Counted from the first letter of the stretch, positions 18,864-28,822 are shown. The stretch: DNA of 64,000 bases from Ectopseudomonas mendocina (GCF_016008875.1 NZ_JADTQG010000006.1:124001-188000); one strand, 5' to 3'. The notes: generated by a model from the letters alone, not told the origin. Numbers and translations are program-made.

Positions 18864-19316
18864 ATGAGCACTTCCCCCGTTCTGGAGCGCGCCCAGCGCT
18901 TCCTGTCGGCCCTGCGCCATTGCCAGGTGCTCGGCATGCAGGTGCATGCGGCCAGCGCCGAAGGCCTGACCCTGCGCCTGCCCTACAGCCAGCATATCGT
19001 CGGCAACCCGGATAGCGGGGTGATCCACGGTGGTGCGATCACCACCTTGATGGACACCACCTGCGGCATCTCCACTGTGTGCGTGCTGGCAGATTTCGAA
19101 ATCTGCCCGACGCTGGACCTGCGCATCGACTACATGCACCCGGCCGAGCCAGGCAAGGACGTGTTCGGTTTTGCCGAGTGCTATCGGGTTACGCCGCACG
19201 TGATCTTCACCCGCGGTTACGCCTATCAGGATGATCCCGAGCAACCCATCGCCCATGTGGTGGGGACCTTCATGCGCATGGGCAAGATCAATGCGGGCAA
19301 GGGGGCAGGGGCATGA
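18864..19316 (+). CDS. PaaI-type hotdog thioesterase
   Basis: A 150-residue acyl-CoA thioesterase-like protein. The motif GNPDSGVIHGGAITTLMDTTCG (about residues 47-68) is the PaaI/YigI signature, with HGG and the Asp on the hot-dog helix. The start was placed at MSTSPVL because GAGG lies eight bases upstream; three earlier in-frame starts have poorer signals. It overlaps the next thioesterase gene by four bases. Substrate unknown. Confidence 0.88.
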   Translation: MSTSPVLERAQRFLSALRHCQVLGMQVHAASAEGLTLRLPYSQHIVGNPDSGVIHGGAITTLMDTTCGISTVCVLADFEICPTLDLRIDYMHPAEPGKDVFGFAECYRVTPHVIFTRGYAYQDDPEQPIAHVVGTFMRMGKINAGKGAGA

Positions 19317-19759
19317 GCGAGCTGAATCTCGAGCAACTGGTGGCGCGCGCCCACCAGGAAAACGACTACGACCCGCTGATCAACCTGATCCCTTACGCCA
19401 AGCTGCTCGGTATCGAGTGCCTGCGCCTGGGCGAGGACATGGTCTTGCGCCTGCCAGCCAACCAGGACTGCATCGGCAATCCGATGCTGCCGGCGCTGCA
19501 CGGCGGGGTGATCGCCGGCTTCATGGAACATGCCGCCATGCTCCATCTGCTGATGTTCATGGGCATTCCACATTTGCCGAAAATCATCGACTTCTCGATA
19601 GATTACCTACGCGCCGGCCATTATCGTGACACCTACGCGCAATGCCAGGTCTGGCGCCAGGGGCGACGGGTGGCCAACGTGGCAATCACCGCCTGGCAAA
19701 CCACTCAGAGCGAGCCCATCGCCACCGCCCGTGCCCACTTCAAGGTCGATGAGCCCTGA
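19313..19759 (+). CDS. Second PaaI-type hotdog thioesterase
   Basis: A 148-residue protein with the motif GNPMLPALHGGVIAGFMEHAAM (about residues 59-80). In place of the usual acidic residue on the hot-dog helix it has FMEHA. It is translationally coupled (ATGA) to the preceding thioesterase. Hotdog proteins dimerise, so the two could form a heteromer, or one could be the catalytic partner. This is inference. Confidence 0.87.
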   Translation: MSELNLEQLVARAHQENDYDPLINLIPYAKLLGIECLRLGEDMVLRLPANQDCIGNPMLPALHGGVIAGFMEHAAMLHLLMFMGIPHLPKIIDFSIDYLRAGHYRDTYAQCQVWRQGRRVANVAITAWQTTQSEPIATARAHFKVDEP

Positions 19760-19817
19760 TTGCGCGGAACGCCGAGCGGCTTGGCAGCGCAGCGAAACGA
19801 TAACAAGGATTCTGTAG

Positions 19818-21065
19818 ATGGATGCGTTGCTGATTATTGGTGGCCTGGTGTTGATGCTGGCCGGTCTGGTCTGGCTGGTGATGCGTGCTTTCGCCACCAG
19901 TCTGCTGTGGGGCTGGGGCAGCCTGATACCGCCGATCACGCTGTTGTACATCATGCGTCACTGGGCACGTGCGCGTAGTGCGGTCGCCTTGGTCGGGCTT
20001 GGCGTGATCCCCCTGGTGGTGGGCATGACGCTGCTCGCCAGCAAGGATGCCGAGCGTCTGGCGGCGATCATTCGCCTGGACTGGCTCAGGCCCGAGGTAC
20101 AGGCGCCGGCAGAGCTGGCCATCGAACTAAGCGGTGAGCTCAACGGCCAGCCCTTTCGGCCGCAGCAGGGCGAGCTGATCGATGGCGTGCTGGTGCTGCG
20201 CGAGGGGCTGGATTTCTTCGCCTTGCGTGAGCTGAGCATTCGCCTGCCGCAGCCCATCGACGGCCCGGTGCGTGTCGACGTATTGCCGCAGGACAGCGGC
20301 GACCTGCCGGAAGTGGAGTTGAGCTGGCTGCTGCCGGAGCAGGACCTGCCCGAGGCGCGGCGCCTGAGCCGTGGCTACACCCTTCATCTGGACCTGCAGC
20401 CGCAGGCGCCGAACCGCCTGGCCGGCGACTTCCATCTGGTCTTGCCACCGCGCTTCAAGACCAGCCTCAGCGGTCGCGTCGAGCTGTACCGTGATCGTCT
20501 GCGCTATGTCGATGACCAGGTCGATGCGCGTTTCGATTCCCGTGACACCATCGCCCATGTACTGCAGGACTATCTGCAACGGCGCTTCGCCACGCGCGAG
20601 GTACGCGAATTGAAACTGCCGCTGTTCACCTTCGAAGGCGATACCCTGGAGCTGCAGGTCGACGCACGGATTGACGGGCGTAGCGAGCGCCTGCCGGTGC
20701 GCCTGCTCAAGCGTGCCGAGTCCGGCTGGGCTGTGGAAGGCGATCGCTTCCCGGCACTGCCCGCCGTTGCCACGGCCCAGGTTGCGCAGCCGCGTGAGGC
20801 GGCGCCGGTCGAGGAACGCCTGAGTCGCCCGGCCGACCGCCGGCAGCGCTTCAGCCTGGCGCGCCTGCAACGCAACCCTGAGCAATACCGCAATCTCAGC
20901 ATGCGCCTGAGCCGCGCCAACGGCGGTACGGTCGAGGGCCGCTTCGTCGGTGTCGACGCCGACGGCAGCATTCGCCTCAGCCAGCAGATGGGCAGCGGCG
21001 GTGGCCAGGCCAGCTTCAGTTTCCAGCCGGAAGAAATTGGCCGTTTGGAGTTGCTCGAACCCTAA
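19818..21065 (+). CDS. Unknown membrane-anchored protein
   Basis: A 415-residue protein I cannot assign. Hydrophobic helices fill about residues 4-45 and 55-75, then a long soluble part without cysteines follows, predicted to face the periplasm or be membrane-attached. That part has beta-rich character and a region near residues 340-415 (SLARLQRNPEQYRNLSMRLSR and GRFVGVDADGSIRLSQ) that looks like an Sm/SH3-type small barrel. The gene before htpG is of this kind in P. aeruginosa as I remember it. Its stop is four bases from the htpG heat-shock promoter. Confidence 0.75.
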   Translation: MDALLIIGGLVLMLAGLVWLVMRAFATSLLWGWGSLIPPITLLYIMRHWARARSAVALVGLGVIPLVVGMTLLASKDAERLAAIIRLDWLRPEVQAPAELAIELSGELNGQPFRPQQGELIDGVLVLREGLDFFALRELSIRLPQPIDGPVRVDVLPQDSGDLPEVELSWLLPEQDLPEARRLSRGYTLHLDLQPQAPNRLAGDFHLVLPPRFKTSLSGRVELYRDRLRYVDDQVDARFDSRDTIAHVLQDYLQRRFATREVRELKLPLFTFEGDTLELQVDARIDGRSERLPVRLLKRAESGWAVEGDRFPALPAVATAQVAQPREAAPVEERLSRPADRRQRFSLARLQRNPEQYRNLSMRLSRANGGTVEGRFVGVDADGSIRLSQQMGSGGGQASFSFQPEEIGRLELLEP

Positions 21066-21068
21066 GCC

Positions 21069-21096
21069 CTTGAAATTGATCACGCTGCCCCCATCT
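21069..21096 (+). promoter_or_regulatory. htpG heat-shock (sigma-32) promoter
   Basis: CTTGAAA, 13 bases, CCCCATCT: near-perfect agreement with the RpoH consensus. It begins four bases after the upstream stop codon. Confidence 0.85.
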
Positions 21097-21131
21097 GCAG
21101 GACATCCGCCGCTTGAGCGGCATAGTCCTGC
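21097..21131 (+). promoter_or_regulatory. Stem-loop in the htpG 5' leader
   Basis: An outer stem GCAGGAC / GTCCTGC and inner stem GCCGC / GCGGC with loop TTGA, starting at the predicted transcript 5' end. The Shine-Dalgarno GGAG lies just after the structure and is not inside it. Confidence 0.55.
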
Positions 21132-21149
21132 ATGTGGAGTTAGACGACC

Positions 21150-23048
21150 ATGAGTGTGGAAACTCAAAAAGAAACCCTGGGCTTCCAGACCGAGGTGAAG
21201 CAACTGCTTCACCTGATGATCCATTCCCTGTACTCGAACAAGGAAATCTTCCTGCGCGAGTTGATTTCCAATGCCTCCGACGCCGCTGACAAGCTGCGTT
21301 TCGAGGCGTTGGCCAAGCCCGAGCTGCTCGAAGGCGGCGCCGAGCTGAAGATTCGCCTGTCCTTCGACAAGGATGCCAAGACCGTTACCCTCGAAGACAG
21401 CGGCATCGGCATGAACCGCGAGGAGGTCATCGCGCACCTGGGCACCATCGCCAAGTCCGGCACAGCCGACTTCCTGAAGAACCTCTCCGGTGACCAGAAG
21501 AAGGATTCGCACCTGATCGGTCAGTTCGGTGTGGGCTTCTATTCGGCGTTTATCGTCGCCGATCAGGTCGAGGTGTTCAGCCGCCGCGCCGGTACTCCGG
21601 CCAGCGAGGGTGTGCACTGGTCGAGCAAAGGCGAGGGCGAGTTCGAAGTTGCCACCATCGACAAGGCCGAGCGCGGCACGCGTATCGTCCTGCACCTCAA
21701 GAGCGGCGAAGAAGAGTTCGCCGATGGCTGGCGCCTGCGCAACATCGTCAAGAAGTACTCCGACCATATCGCGCTGCCCATCGAGCTGCCGAAGGAGCAC
21801 CACGGTGACGACAAGCCCACGGAAGTCGAGTGGGAAACCGTCAACCGTGCCAGCGCCCTGTGGACTCGCCCGCGTACCGAGATCAAGGACGAGGAATACC
21901 AGGAATTCTACAAGCACGTCGGCCATGACTTCGAGAACCCTCTCTCCTGGAGCCACAACAAGGTCGAAGGCAAGCTGGAGTACACCTCGCTGTTGTACGT
22001 GCCGGCTCGTGCGCCGTTCGATCTGTACCATCGCGAAGCGCCCAAGGGCCTCAAGCTCTACGTGCAGCGCGTATTCATCATGGATCAGGCCGACCAGTTC
22101 CTGCCGCTGTATCTGCGCTTCATCAAGGGCGTGGTCGACTCCAACGACCTGTCCCTGAACGTTTCCCGCGAAATCCTGCAGTCCGGCCCTGTCATTGATT
22201 CGATGAAGTCGGCGTTGACCAAGCGCGTGCTGGACATGCTGGAAAAGCTGGCCAAGGACAAGCTGGACGACTACAAGGCGTTCTGGAAGGCCTTCGGTCA
22301 GGTGCTCAAGGAAGGCCCGGCGGAAGACTTCGCCAACAAGGAGAAGATCGCCGGCCTGCTGCGTTTCGCTTCCACTGCAGGCGAGGGCGACGAGCAGTCG
22401 GTGTCGCTGGCCGACTACCTCGGCCGCGTCCAGGAAGGCCAGGACAAGATCTACTACCTAACTGGCGAATCCTACGCGCAGATCAAGAACAGCCCGCACC
22501 TGGAAGTCTTCCGCAAGAAGGGCATCGAAGTGCTGCTGCTCACCGATCGTATCGACGAGTGGCTGATGAGCTACCTGACCGAGTTCGACGGCAAGCAGTT
22601 CGTCGATGTGGCGCGTGGCGATTTGGACCTGGGCAAGCTGGACTCGGAAGAGGACAAGAAGGCTCAGGAAGAGGTAGCCAAGGCCAAGGAAGGGCTGATC
22701 GAGCGCCTCAAGGGTGCGCTGGGTGAGCAGGTGGCCGAGGTGCGCGTCTCGCACCGCCTCACCGATTCCCCGGCGATTCTCGCCATCGGTGAGCAGGACC
22801 TGGGCCTGCAGATGCGCCAGATTCTCGAAGCCAGCGGGCAGAAGGTGCCGGATGCCAAGCCGATCTTCGAGTTCAACCCCGGCCACCCGCTGATCGAGCG
22901 CCTGGACGCCGAGCCGGACGAAGATCGCTTCGCCGACCTGTCGCACATTCTCTTCGACCAGGCCGCGCTGGCCGCGGGCGACAGCCTGAAAGACCCGGCC
23001 GCTTATGTGCAGCGCCTGAACAAACTGCTGGTGGAACTCTCCGCCTGA
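21150..23048 (+). CDS. htpG: Molecular chaperone HtpG (bacterial Hsp90)
   Basis: A 632-residue ATP-dependent chaperone. The GHKL ATPase begins with the motif [18 protein letters not shown] (about residues 32-49), then [10 protein letters not shown] and [12 protein letters not shown]. The middle domain has WSHNKVEG and SREILQ; the C-terminal dimerisation domain ends ELSA. The start is [16 protein letters not shown]. It stands alone behind the RpoH promoter and is closed by a terminator. Confidence 0.98.
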   Translation: MSVETQKETLGFQTEVKQLLHLMIHSLYSNKEIFLRELISNASDAADKLRFEALAKPELLEGGAELKIRLSFDKDAKTVTLEDSGIGMNREEVIAHLGTIAKSGTADFLKNLSGDQKKDSHLIGQFGVGFYSAFIVADQVEVFSRRAGTPASEGVHWSSKGEGEFEVATIDKAERGTRIVLHLKSGEEEFADGWRLRNIVKKYSDHIALPIELPKEHHGDDKPTEVEWETVNRASALWTRPRTEIKDEEYQEFYKHVGHDFENPLSWSHNKVEGKLEYTSLLYVPARAPFDLYHREAPKGLKLYVQRVFIMDQADQFLPLYLRFIKGVVDSNDLSLNVSREILQSGPVIDSMKSALTKRVLDMLEKLAKDKLDDYKAFWKAFGQVLKEGPAEDFANKEKIAGLLRFASTAGEGDEQSVSLADYLGRVQEGQDKIYYLTGESYAQIKNSPHLEVFRKKGIEVLLLTDRIDEWLMSYLTEFDGKQFVDVARGDLDLGKLDSEEDKKAQEEVAKAKEGLIERLKGALGEQVAEVRVSHRLTDSPAILAIGEQDLGLQMRQILEASGQKVPDAKPIFEFNPGHPLIERLDAEPDEDRFADLSHILFDQAALAAGDSLKDPAAYVQRLNKLLVELSA

Positions 23049-23066
23049 TCGGTCAGGTGCTAGGAC

Positions 23067-23090
23067 AAGCCCGCTTCGGCGGGCTTTTCT
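23067..23090 (+). terminator. Terminator after htpG
   Basis: AAGCCCGC, loop TTCG, GCGGGCTT, then TTCT. Confidence 0.9.
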
Positions 23091-23183
23091 ATGGGTGCGA
23101 TTGATCGGCTTTAATTGACAAGTGCGATGCCGTCGTTTCAGATGCTGGCAAATAGCCGGCGCTCTGTCGCGTCCTGGGGTTGT

Positions 23184-26100
23184 ATGTCGCTTTTCGAGTT
23201 GTTCTTCATCATGGGCGCGGATCCCGGTGTCCTCATGCTCAGTCGCTACGATCCCCAGTTGGTGCTGTTGTCGCTGGCGATTGCCGTGTTCGCCGCCGGC
23301 ATGGCATTGCAACTGGCCGGCGAGGCACGCGACAGCTCGCATCCGCTCGCTCGGCAGATCACCATCTTCACCGGTTCGCTCGCCCTCGGCGGCGGCATCT
23401 GGTCCATGCACTTTCTCGGCATGCTGGCGTTCGAGCTGTGCGCGGCGGTGCGTTTCGATCTGGGCATAACCCTGCTGTCCATGTTGCCGAGCCTGGCCGC
23501 TTCCTGGGTCGCCTTGAGCCTGCTGGCGCGCCGCGACCTGAGTCTTCTGCAACTATGCGTCGGTGGCGTGCTGGTCGGCGCTGGTATCGGCGCCATGCAC
23601 TACAGTGGCATGGCGGCGATGCAGATGGCGCCGCTGCTGCGTTATGACCCCTGGATGTTCGCCCTGTCGATCATTGTCGCGGTGGCCCTGGCCATTCTGG
23701 CGCTATGGGTGCGTTTTGGCCTGGAGGGGCGCTTGCCGACGCGCTGGGCGCTATTGCTCAGCGCCCTGGTGATGGGGCTGGCAATCAGCGGTATGCATTA
23801 CACCGGCATGGCGGCAGCGCGTTTCGTAGGTACGCCCGAGTCGCAAACGCCGATGGCCGTGGTCGACAGCGGTTACATCGCCATTGCCATCACGCTGACT
23901 ACCGTCGCCCTGACGGTCTTCGTGGTCGCGGTCAACACGCTGCTGCGCTACCGGCACATGAGCCTCCAGCTCAAGGCCAGCGAACAGCATCTGCGTTCGA
24001 TCTTCGATACGGCGCTGGATGCGATCATCACGGTCGATCACACCGGTACGCTGCGCTCGGCCAACCGTGCGGTGTCGCGCCTGTTCGGCTGGACGCCGCA
24101 GGAGCTGGATGGTCAGCACATGAGCATGCTGGTGCCGGCTCGCCATATCGACCAGGTTGAAACGCTGCTGGCGGACTACCTCAGGACCGGGCGACTGACC
24201 ATGGTGGCGGGCGAGCAGGAGCTGGTCTGCCTGACCCGCGACGGCGAAGAGAAGCCGGTGCGCATCAGCGTGGGTATCACGCATGCCGGCAGCCGCCCAT
24301 TGTTCGTGGTGTTCGTCGCCGACATCAGCGAACGCCAGCGTATGGAGAAGGCTCTGCGCAGCAGCGAGCAGCAGTACCGCTCGTTGATCAGCAATATCCC
24401 CGGTGTTTCGTTTCGCTGTCTGCTGGACCGCGATTGGACCATGCTGTTCATCAGCGATGCAGTACTGACGCTGACGGGCTACAGCGCCGATGACTTCATC
24501 AGCGGCCGTTGCTCGATCAGTGACCTGTATCACCCTGGCGATTACCAGCGCGTTGCCGATGAGGTGGTGCGTGCGGTCGAACAGGGACGCAACTATACCG
24601 TCGAATATCGCCTGTTCGACCGCGAGGGCAGGGAGCATTGGATCTGGGAAAGCGGCAGCGCTGTTTGCGATGAGCAAGGCGTGCCGCACTGGATCGACGG
24701 TGTGCTGCTCGATCAGACCGAAAGCAAGCGGCGCAACGCCGAATACGAAGGCAAGGTCACCGCGATCAGCAAGGCCATGGCGCTGATCGAATTCGATCTC
24801 GAGGGCATTATTCTCGATATCAATGACAACGCGTTGTCGCTGTTCGGTTACGCCCGTGAGGAGGTGGTGGGGCAGCACCATGCGATGTTCTGTGATCCGG
24901 AACTGGTGGCCAGCGATATCTATCGTCAGGGCTGGGCGGATCTGCGTGCCGGTCATTTCCGTGCCGGTGAATACCATCGCTTTGGCAAGGGCGGCCGGGA
25001 AGTCTGGATTCAGGCCAGCTACAACCCGATCCTCGATACCGACGGCAAACCCTTCAAGGTGGTCAAGCTGGCGACCGACCTGACGCCGCGCCGCGTGATG
25101 GAGCAGGAGCTGCGCACCGCGCGTGATCGCGCCGAGGCGGCGGCAGCAGCGCGCAGCAGCTTCCTGGCCAACATGAGTCATGAAATCCGCACGCCGATGA
25201 ATGCGATTATCGGCTTCACTGACCTGTTGCTGGAAACGCAGCTTTCCAGCGAGCAGCGTCGTCATCTGAGTACGGTGCAGCATTCTTCGCGCTCGCTGCT
25301 GGGGTTGCTCAATGACATCCTCGATACCGCCAAGCTCGACCGCGGCGCCATCGAGCTGGAACAGCTGGATTTCTCCCTGCGCGAACTGTGCGAGCAGGTC
25401 ATCGCGACCCAGCGCTTGGGCGCCGAGAGCAAGGGCCTGCAGCTGCATCTGGACTACCCGGCCACGACCGCCGAGTTCTTCTGTGGCGACCCACTGCGTT
25501 TGCAGCAAGTACTCACCAACCTGGTGGGCAATGCGGTCAAATTCACCTTGAGCGGTGAGATTCGCCTCAAAGTCACGGGCGAGCCCGGTGCGTTGCGCCT
25601 GGCCATTCAGGACACCGGTATCGGCATTGCTGCCGACCGCCTGGAGAAGATATTCGAGCCCTTCGCCCAGGCCGACGCGTCGATGAGCCGGCGCTTCGGC
25701 GGTACCGGCCTCGGCACCACGATTTCCCGGCAATTGGTCGAACTCATGGGCGGTCGCCTGCGGGCCGAGAGCGTCGAAGGGCAGGGCAGTTGCTTCAGCG
25801 TCGAGCTCCCGCTGCGTGCGGGCAAGCGGTTGGTTTCGCAGCAACGTGCGGCGCTGCCGGAGCTGGGGCAGTTGAACATTCTCGCTGCCGACGACGTGCC
25901 ACAGAACCTGGAGCTGCTGCAGTTGACCCTGGAACATTTCGGCCATCGCGTGCGCTGCGTTGCCGATGGCGAAGGGGCCCTGCAGGCGTTTACCGAAGAC
26001 CGCTTCGACCTGATTCTGATGGATGTGCAGATGCCGGGCGTCGATGGCCTGGAGGCCTCCCGCCGGATTCGCCAGCTGGAAGCTGCCGAGATGCGTCAGC

Positions 26101-26870
26101 CAATCCCGATCATCGCCCTGACCGCCAGCGTGCTGGATCAGGATCGTCAGGCCGCGCTGGATTCGGGGATGAACGGCTTCGCCTCGAAACCGCTTGATAT
26201 CAGCGCGCTGTTCTGGGAGATCGCCCGTCTTCTTGGGCTGACCGATGCTCCCAGCGCAGTGCTCAGTGCGACCCGGGCTGCCGAGACCGGACTGTTCGAC
26301 TGGGTGCGCGGCAGCGGTCTGTGGGGCGGGCCATTACGTATGGCGCAGGCGATCAGCGCCTTCGTCGCCGAACAAAGCGATCTGGTCGCGCGCATGAGCC
26401 AGCTCACGCAGGCGCGGGAGTGGGACAAGGGACGGGCGCTTGCCCATCGCCTGCATGGTGCGGCCGGCAACCTGGCGTTGACACATCTGACCCGTCTTGG
26501 CCGGGCCATCGAGCAGGCGTTCGAGGCCCGTGACGAGGATGGCCTGAGCCAACTGCTCGGCGAGCTCGAGCAAGCGTTGCAGGCTGTGGTCGAGAACGTG
26601 CCACTGGTGCCCGAGGATGCGCCCGGTGAAGAATCTGCAAGCGCTGATCTTGGCCTGCTCAATGAGCACGCGCGCCAGTTGCGTGTCGCTCTCGAGCGTG
26701 GCGGACTTGACGATTCGGCTCTGGCGGCGATGGAGCGGGCTGCCCCTCGCACGCCTTATGTCGGCCTTCTGAATGATCTGCGCCAGGCGCTGGATGACTT
26801 CGACTTCGATCAGGCGCTGTTGTTGCTCGATCAACTGTCTCTGCGCTTGCAGGGCGAGGAAATTACCTGA
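23184..26870 (+). CDS. MHYT-PAS hybrid sensor histidine kinase with receiver and HPt
   Basis: A very large membrane sensor of about 1,228 residues. An integral MHYT domain comes first, with three copies of the motif (SMHFLGM, AMHYSGM, GMHYTGM). Then come about three PAS/PAC units. The HisKA box FLANMSHEIRTPMNAIIGF has the phospho-His, and the ATPase has NLVGNAVKF, DTGIGI and FGGTGLG. The receiver carries LILMDVQMPGVDG and the C-terminal HPt domain HRLHGAAGNLAL. All phosphorelay residues are present. MHYT domains are proposed to sense diatomic gases through a metal. The start is uncertain: in-frame codons lie at 23115, 23127, 23184, 23211 and 23235, and I chose 23184 for its GGGG signal. It is two bases upstream of the HD-GYP regulator. 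Confidence 0.9.
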   Translation: MSLFELFFIMGADPGVLMLSRYDPQLVLLSLAIAVFAAGMALQLAGEARDSSHPLARQITIFTGSLALGGGIWSMHFLGMLAFELCAAVRFDLGITLLSMLPSLAASWVALSLLARRDLSLLQLCVGGVLVGAGIGAMHYSGMAAMQMAPLLRYDPWMFALSIIVAVALAILALWVRFGLEGRLPTRWALLLSALVMGLAISGMHYTGMAAARFVGTPESQTPMAVVDSGYIAIAITLTTVALTVFVVAVNTLLRYRHMSLQLKASEQHLRSIFDTALDAIITVDHTGTLRSANRAVSRLFGWTPQELDGQHMSMLVPARHIDQVETLLADYLRTGRLTMVAGEQELVCLTRDGEEKPVRISVGITHAGSRPLFVVFVADISERQRMEKALRSSEQQYRSLISNIPGVSFRCLLDRDWTMLFISDAVLTLTGYSADDFISGRCSISDLYHPGDYQRVADEVVRAVEQGRNYTVEYRLFDREGREHWIWESGSAVCDEQGVPHWIDGVLLDQTESKRRNAEYEGKVTAISKAMALIEFDLEGIILDINDNALSLFGYAREEVVGQHHAMFCDPELVASDIYRQGWADLRAGHFRAGEYHRFGKGGREVWIQASYNPILDTDGKPFKVVKLATDLTPRRVMEQELRTARDRAEAAAAARSSFLANMSHEIRTPMNAIIGFTDLLLETQLSSEQRRHLSTVQHSSRSLLGLLNDILDTAKLDRGAIELEQLDFSLRELCEQVIATQRLGAESKGLQLHLDYPATTAEFFCGDPLRLQQVLTNLVGNAVKFTLSGEIRLKVTGEPGALRLAIQDTGIGIAADRLEKIFEPFAQADASMSRRFGGTGLGTTISRQLVELMGGRLRAESVEGQGSCFSVELPLRAGKRLVSQQRAALPELGQLNILAADDVPQNLELLQLTLEHFGHRVRCVADGEGALQAFTEDRFDLILMDVQMPGVDGLEASRRIRQLEAAEMRQPIPIIALTASVLDQDRQAALDSGMNGFASKPLDISALFWEIARLLGLTDAPSAVLSATRAAETGLFDWVRGSGLWGGPLRMAQAISAFVAEQSDLVARMSQLTQAREWDKGRALAHRLHGAAGNLALTHLTRLGRAIEQAFEARDEDGLSQLLGELEQALQAVVENVPLVPEDAPGEESASADLGLLNEHARQLRVALERGGLDDSALAAMERAAPRTPYVGLLNDLRQALDDFDFDQALLLLDQLSLRLQGEEIT

Positions 26871-26872
26871 TC

Positions 26873-27877
26873 ATGACTCTCGCTGCCGATGCACGTCCGC
26901 TCTTGCTGCTGGTCGATGACGAACCCACCAATCTGCAGGTGCTGCGTCACATCCTGCAGGACGACTATCGCCTGTTGTTCGCCAAGGAAGGTGCTCGTGC
27001 GCTGGAAATGGTCGAGCGTGAACGGCCTGACCTGATCTTGCTAGATGTCATGATGCCGGGCCTGACCGGCTTCGAGGTGTGCGCAGCGCTTAAGGCCAAC
27101 CCGCTGCTGGAGGCTATTCCGGTGATCTTCGTCACCGCCCTGGGCGAGGTCGAAGACGAGGCGCGCGGCTTTGAAGTCGGTGCCGTCGACTATGTCACCA
27201 AGCCGGTCAGCCCGCCCATCGTGCGTGCTCGCGTGCGCACCCATCTATCGCTGGTGCGTGTCGAGGAACTCAGGCAGACGCGCCTGCAGATCGTCCAGCG
27301 CCTGGGCATGGCGGCCGAGTACAAGGACAACGAGACGGGCCTGCACGTGATCCGCATGAGCCATTTTTCCAAGGTGCTGGCGCTGGCCGCGGGCTTCAGC
27401 GAAAGCGCCGCGGAGGAGCTGCTTAACGCCGCGCCGATGCACGATGTCGGCAAGATAGGCATCCCCGATGCCGTGCTGCGCAAGCCGGGCAAGCTCAACG
27501 ATGAGGAATGGCAGGTGATGCGTCAGCACGTGGAGATCGGCGCGCGGATCATCGGCGAGCACAGCTCGGGGCTGTTGCGCACGGCGCATCGGATCGCCCT
27601 GTCGCACCACGAGAAGTGGGACGGCAGCGGCTACCCCAAGGGGCTGCGTGGCGAAGATATTCCCCTGGAGGGGCGTATCGTCGCCATCGCCGATGTGTTC
27701 GATGCGCTGACCAGCGTGCGCCCCTACAAGCAGGCCTGGTCCGTGGAGGCCGCGCTCGACTTTCTCCGCGAGCAGAGTGGCCGTCATTTCGATCCGCAGT
27801 TGGTCGAGCTGTTCATCGCTTGCTTGCCGGAGATCCTGCAGATCAAGGAACGCTGGGCCGAGCAATCTGCCGCCTGA
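26873..27877 (+). CDS. HD-GYP response regulator (c-di-GMP phosphodiesterase)
   Basis: A 334-residue two-domain regulator. The receiver (about residues 10-125) has VDDEP and phospho-acceptor D58 in LILLDVMMPG. The HD-GYP domain has intact metal and GYP motifs: HDVGKIGIPD and HHEKWDGSGYPKGL. It should hydrolyse cyclic di-GMP when phosphorylated. It follows the hybrid kinase by two bases, so that kinase is its likely phosphodonor through the HPt domain. Confidence 0.92.
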   Translation: MTLAADARPLLLLVDDEPTNLQVLRHILQDDYRLLFAKEGARALEMVERERPDLILLDVMMPGLTGFEVCAALKANPLLEAIPVIFVTALGEVEDEARGFEVGAVDYVTKPVSPPIVRARVRTHLSLVRVEELRQTRLQIVQRLGMAAEYKDNETGLHVIRMSHFSKVLALAAGFSESAAEELLNAAPMHDVGKIGIPDAVLRKPGKLNDEEWQVMRQHVEIGARIIGEHSSGLLRTAHRIALSHHEKWDGSGYPKGLRGEDIPLEGRIVAIADVFDALTSVRPYKQAWSVEAALDFLREQSGRHFDPQLVELFIACLPEILQIKERWAEQSAA

Positions 27878-27972
27878 AACCTTCTGTCTAAAACCCGCGC
27901 GTCGGCGATTTGGCCATTAGCGTCAGCGCGGCTATTGTTAGGGGCCTACCATTGCCAAGGGCAGGCCTCACC

Positions 27973-28761
27973 ATGCAGAAGAAAACACTGGTTCCCCTGT
28001 TGTGCGCGGCGTTCGCCGGTCTCGCCGATGCAGCTGTCGTGACCAAGACGATTCCCTACGAGATCGATGGCGAAGCCTTCGAAGGCGTGCTGGTGTACGA
28101 CGATTCGGTGACCATGCCGCGTCCGGGGCTGCTCGCCGTTCCCAACTGGATGGGGGTGAATGAAGACACCGTTGCCAAGGCCGCCCGTGCGGCCGGTGAC
28201 AAGTACGTGGTGTTCGTCGCCGACATGTATGGCAAGTCGATTCGCCCGAGCAATGCCGAAGAGGCCGGCGCCGCGGCGAGCAAGGTCCGCGCCGATCGTC
28301 CGATGATGCGCAAGCGCGCCCAGGCTGCAGTGGATGTGCTCAAGGCGCAAGATGGCGAGGTGGCGCTGGATCTGGACAAACTGGGCGCCATCGGTTTCTG
28401 CTTCGGCGGCGGCACGGTGCTGGAACTCGCCCGTGCGGGCGCGCCGCTGAAAGGCTTCGTGTCCTTCCACGGCAACCTGGACACGCCCAATCCGGCCGAT
28501 GCCAAGAACATCAAGGCGCCGGTGCTGGTGCTGCATGGCGCGGACGATCCGGCCGTGCCGCAGGAGCAGGTCGACGGTTTCATCGCCGAGATGAAGGCGG
28601 CCAAGACCGACTGGCAACTGGTCAGCTACGGTGGCGCGGTGCATTCATTCACCAACCCCAAGGCCAATGTACCAGGGCGCAACGAATACCACCCGGTGGT
28701 GGCCGCGCGGGCCTTCAAGGCGATGAACGATCTGTTCGATGAGGTGTTCGCCGAGCAGTGA
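27973..28761 (+). CDS. Exported dienelactone hydrolase family protein
   Basis: A 262-residue alpha/beta hydrolase. It starts with a signal peptide (MQKKTLVPLLCAAFAGLADA). The DLH nucleophile is Cys in GFCFGGG, and the catalytic Asp and His are in HGADDPAVP and GGAVHSF. Authentic dienelactone hydrolases act in chloroaromatic breakdown, but exported members with no aromatic genes nearby are of unknown substrate. I placed the start at MQKKTL rather than a 21-codon extension because it gives the signal sequence. It lies downstream of htpG as PA1597 does in PAO1 (memory). Confidence 0.85.
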   Translation: MQKKTLVPLLCAAFAGLADAAVVTKTIPYEIDGEAFEGVLVYDDSVTMPRPGLLAVPNWMGVNEDTVAKAARAAGDKYVVFVADMYGKSIRPSNAEEAGAAASKVRADRPMMRKRAQAAVDVLKAQDGEVALDLDKLGAIGFCFGGGTVLELARAGAPLKGFVSFHGNLDTPNPADAKNIKAPVLVLHGADDPAVPQEQVDGFIAEMKAAKTDWQLVSYGGAVHSFTNPKANVPGRNEYHPVVAARAFKAMNDLFDEVFAEQ

Positions 28762-28785
28762 CAGCGCTTTTGTCAAGCGTCGAAC

Positions 28786-28818
28786 AAAAGGCTGCGCCCG
28801 CTGGGCGCAGCCTTTTTT
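28786..28818 (+). terminator. Terminator after dienelactone hydrolase gene
   Basis: AAAAGGCTGCGCCC, loop GCT, GGGCGCAGCCTTTT then TT. A 14-bp stem usable in both directions, as the next gene converges on it. Confidence 0.9.
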
Positions 28819-28822
28819 CGTC

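Noticed and set aside
23751-25946. 731-codon minus-strand open frame inside the MHYT kinase gene
   Set aside because: Shadow of the kinase; the plus-strand frame has all domain motifs.
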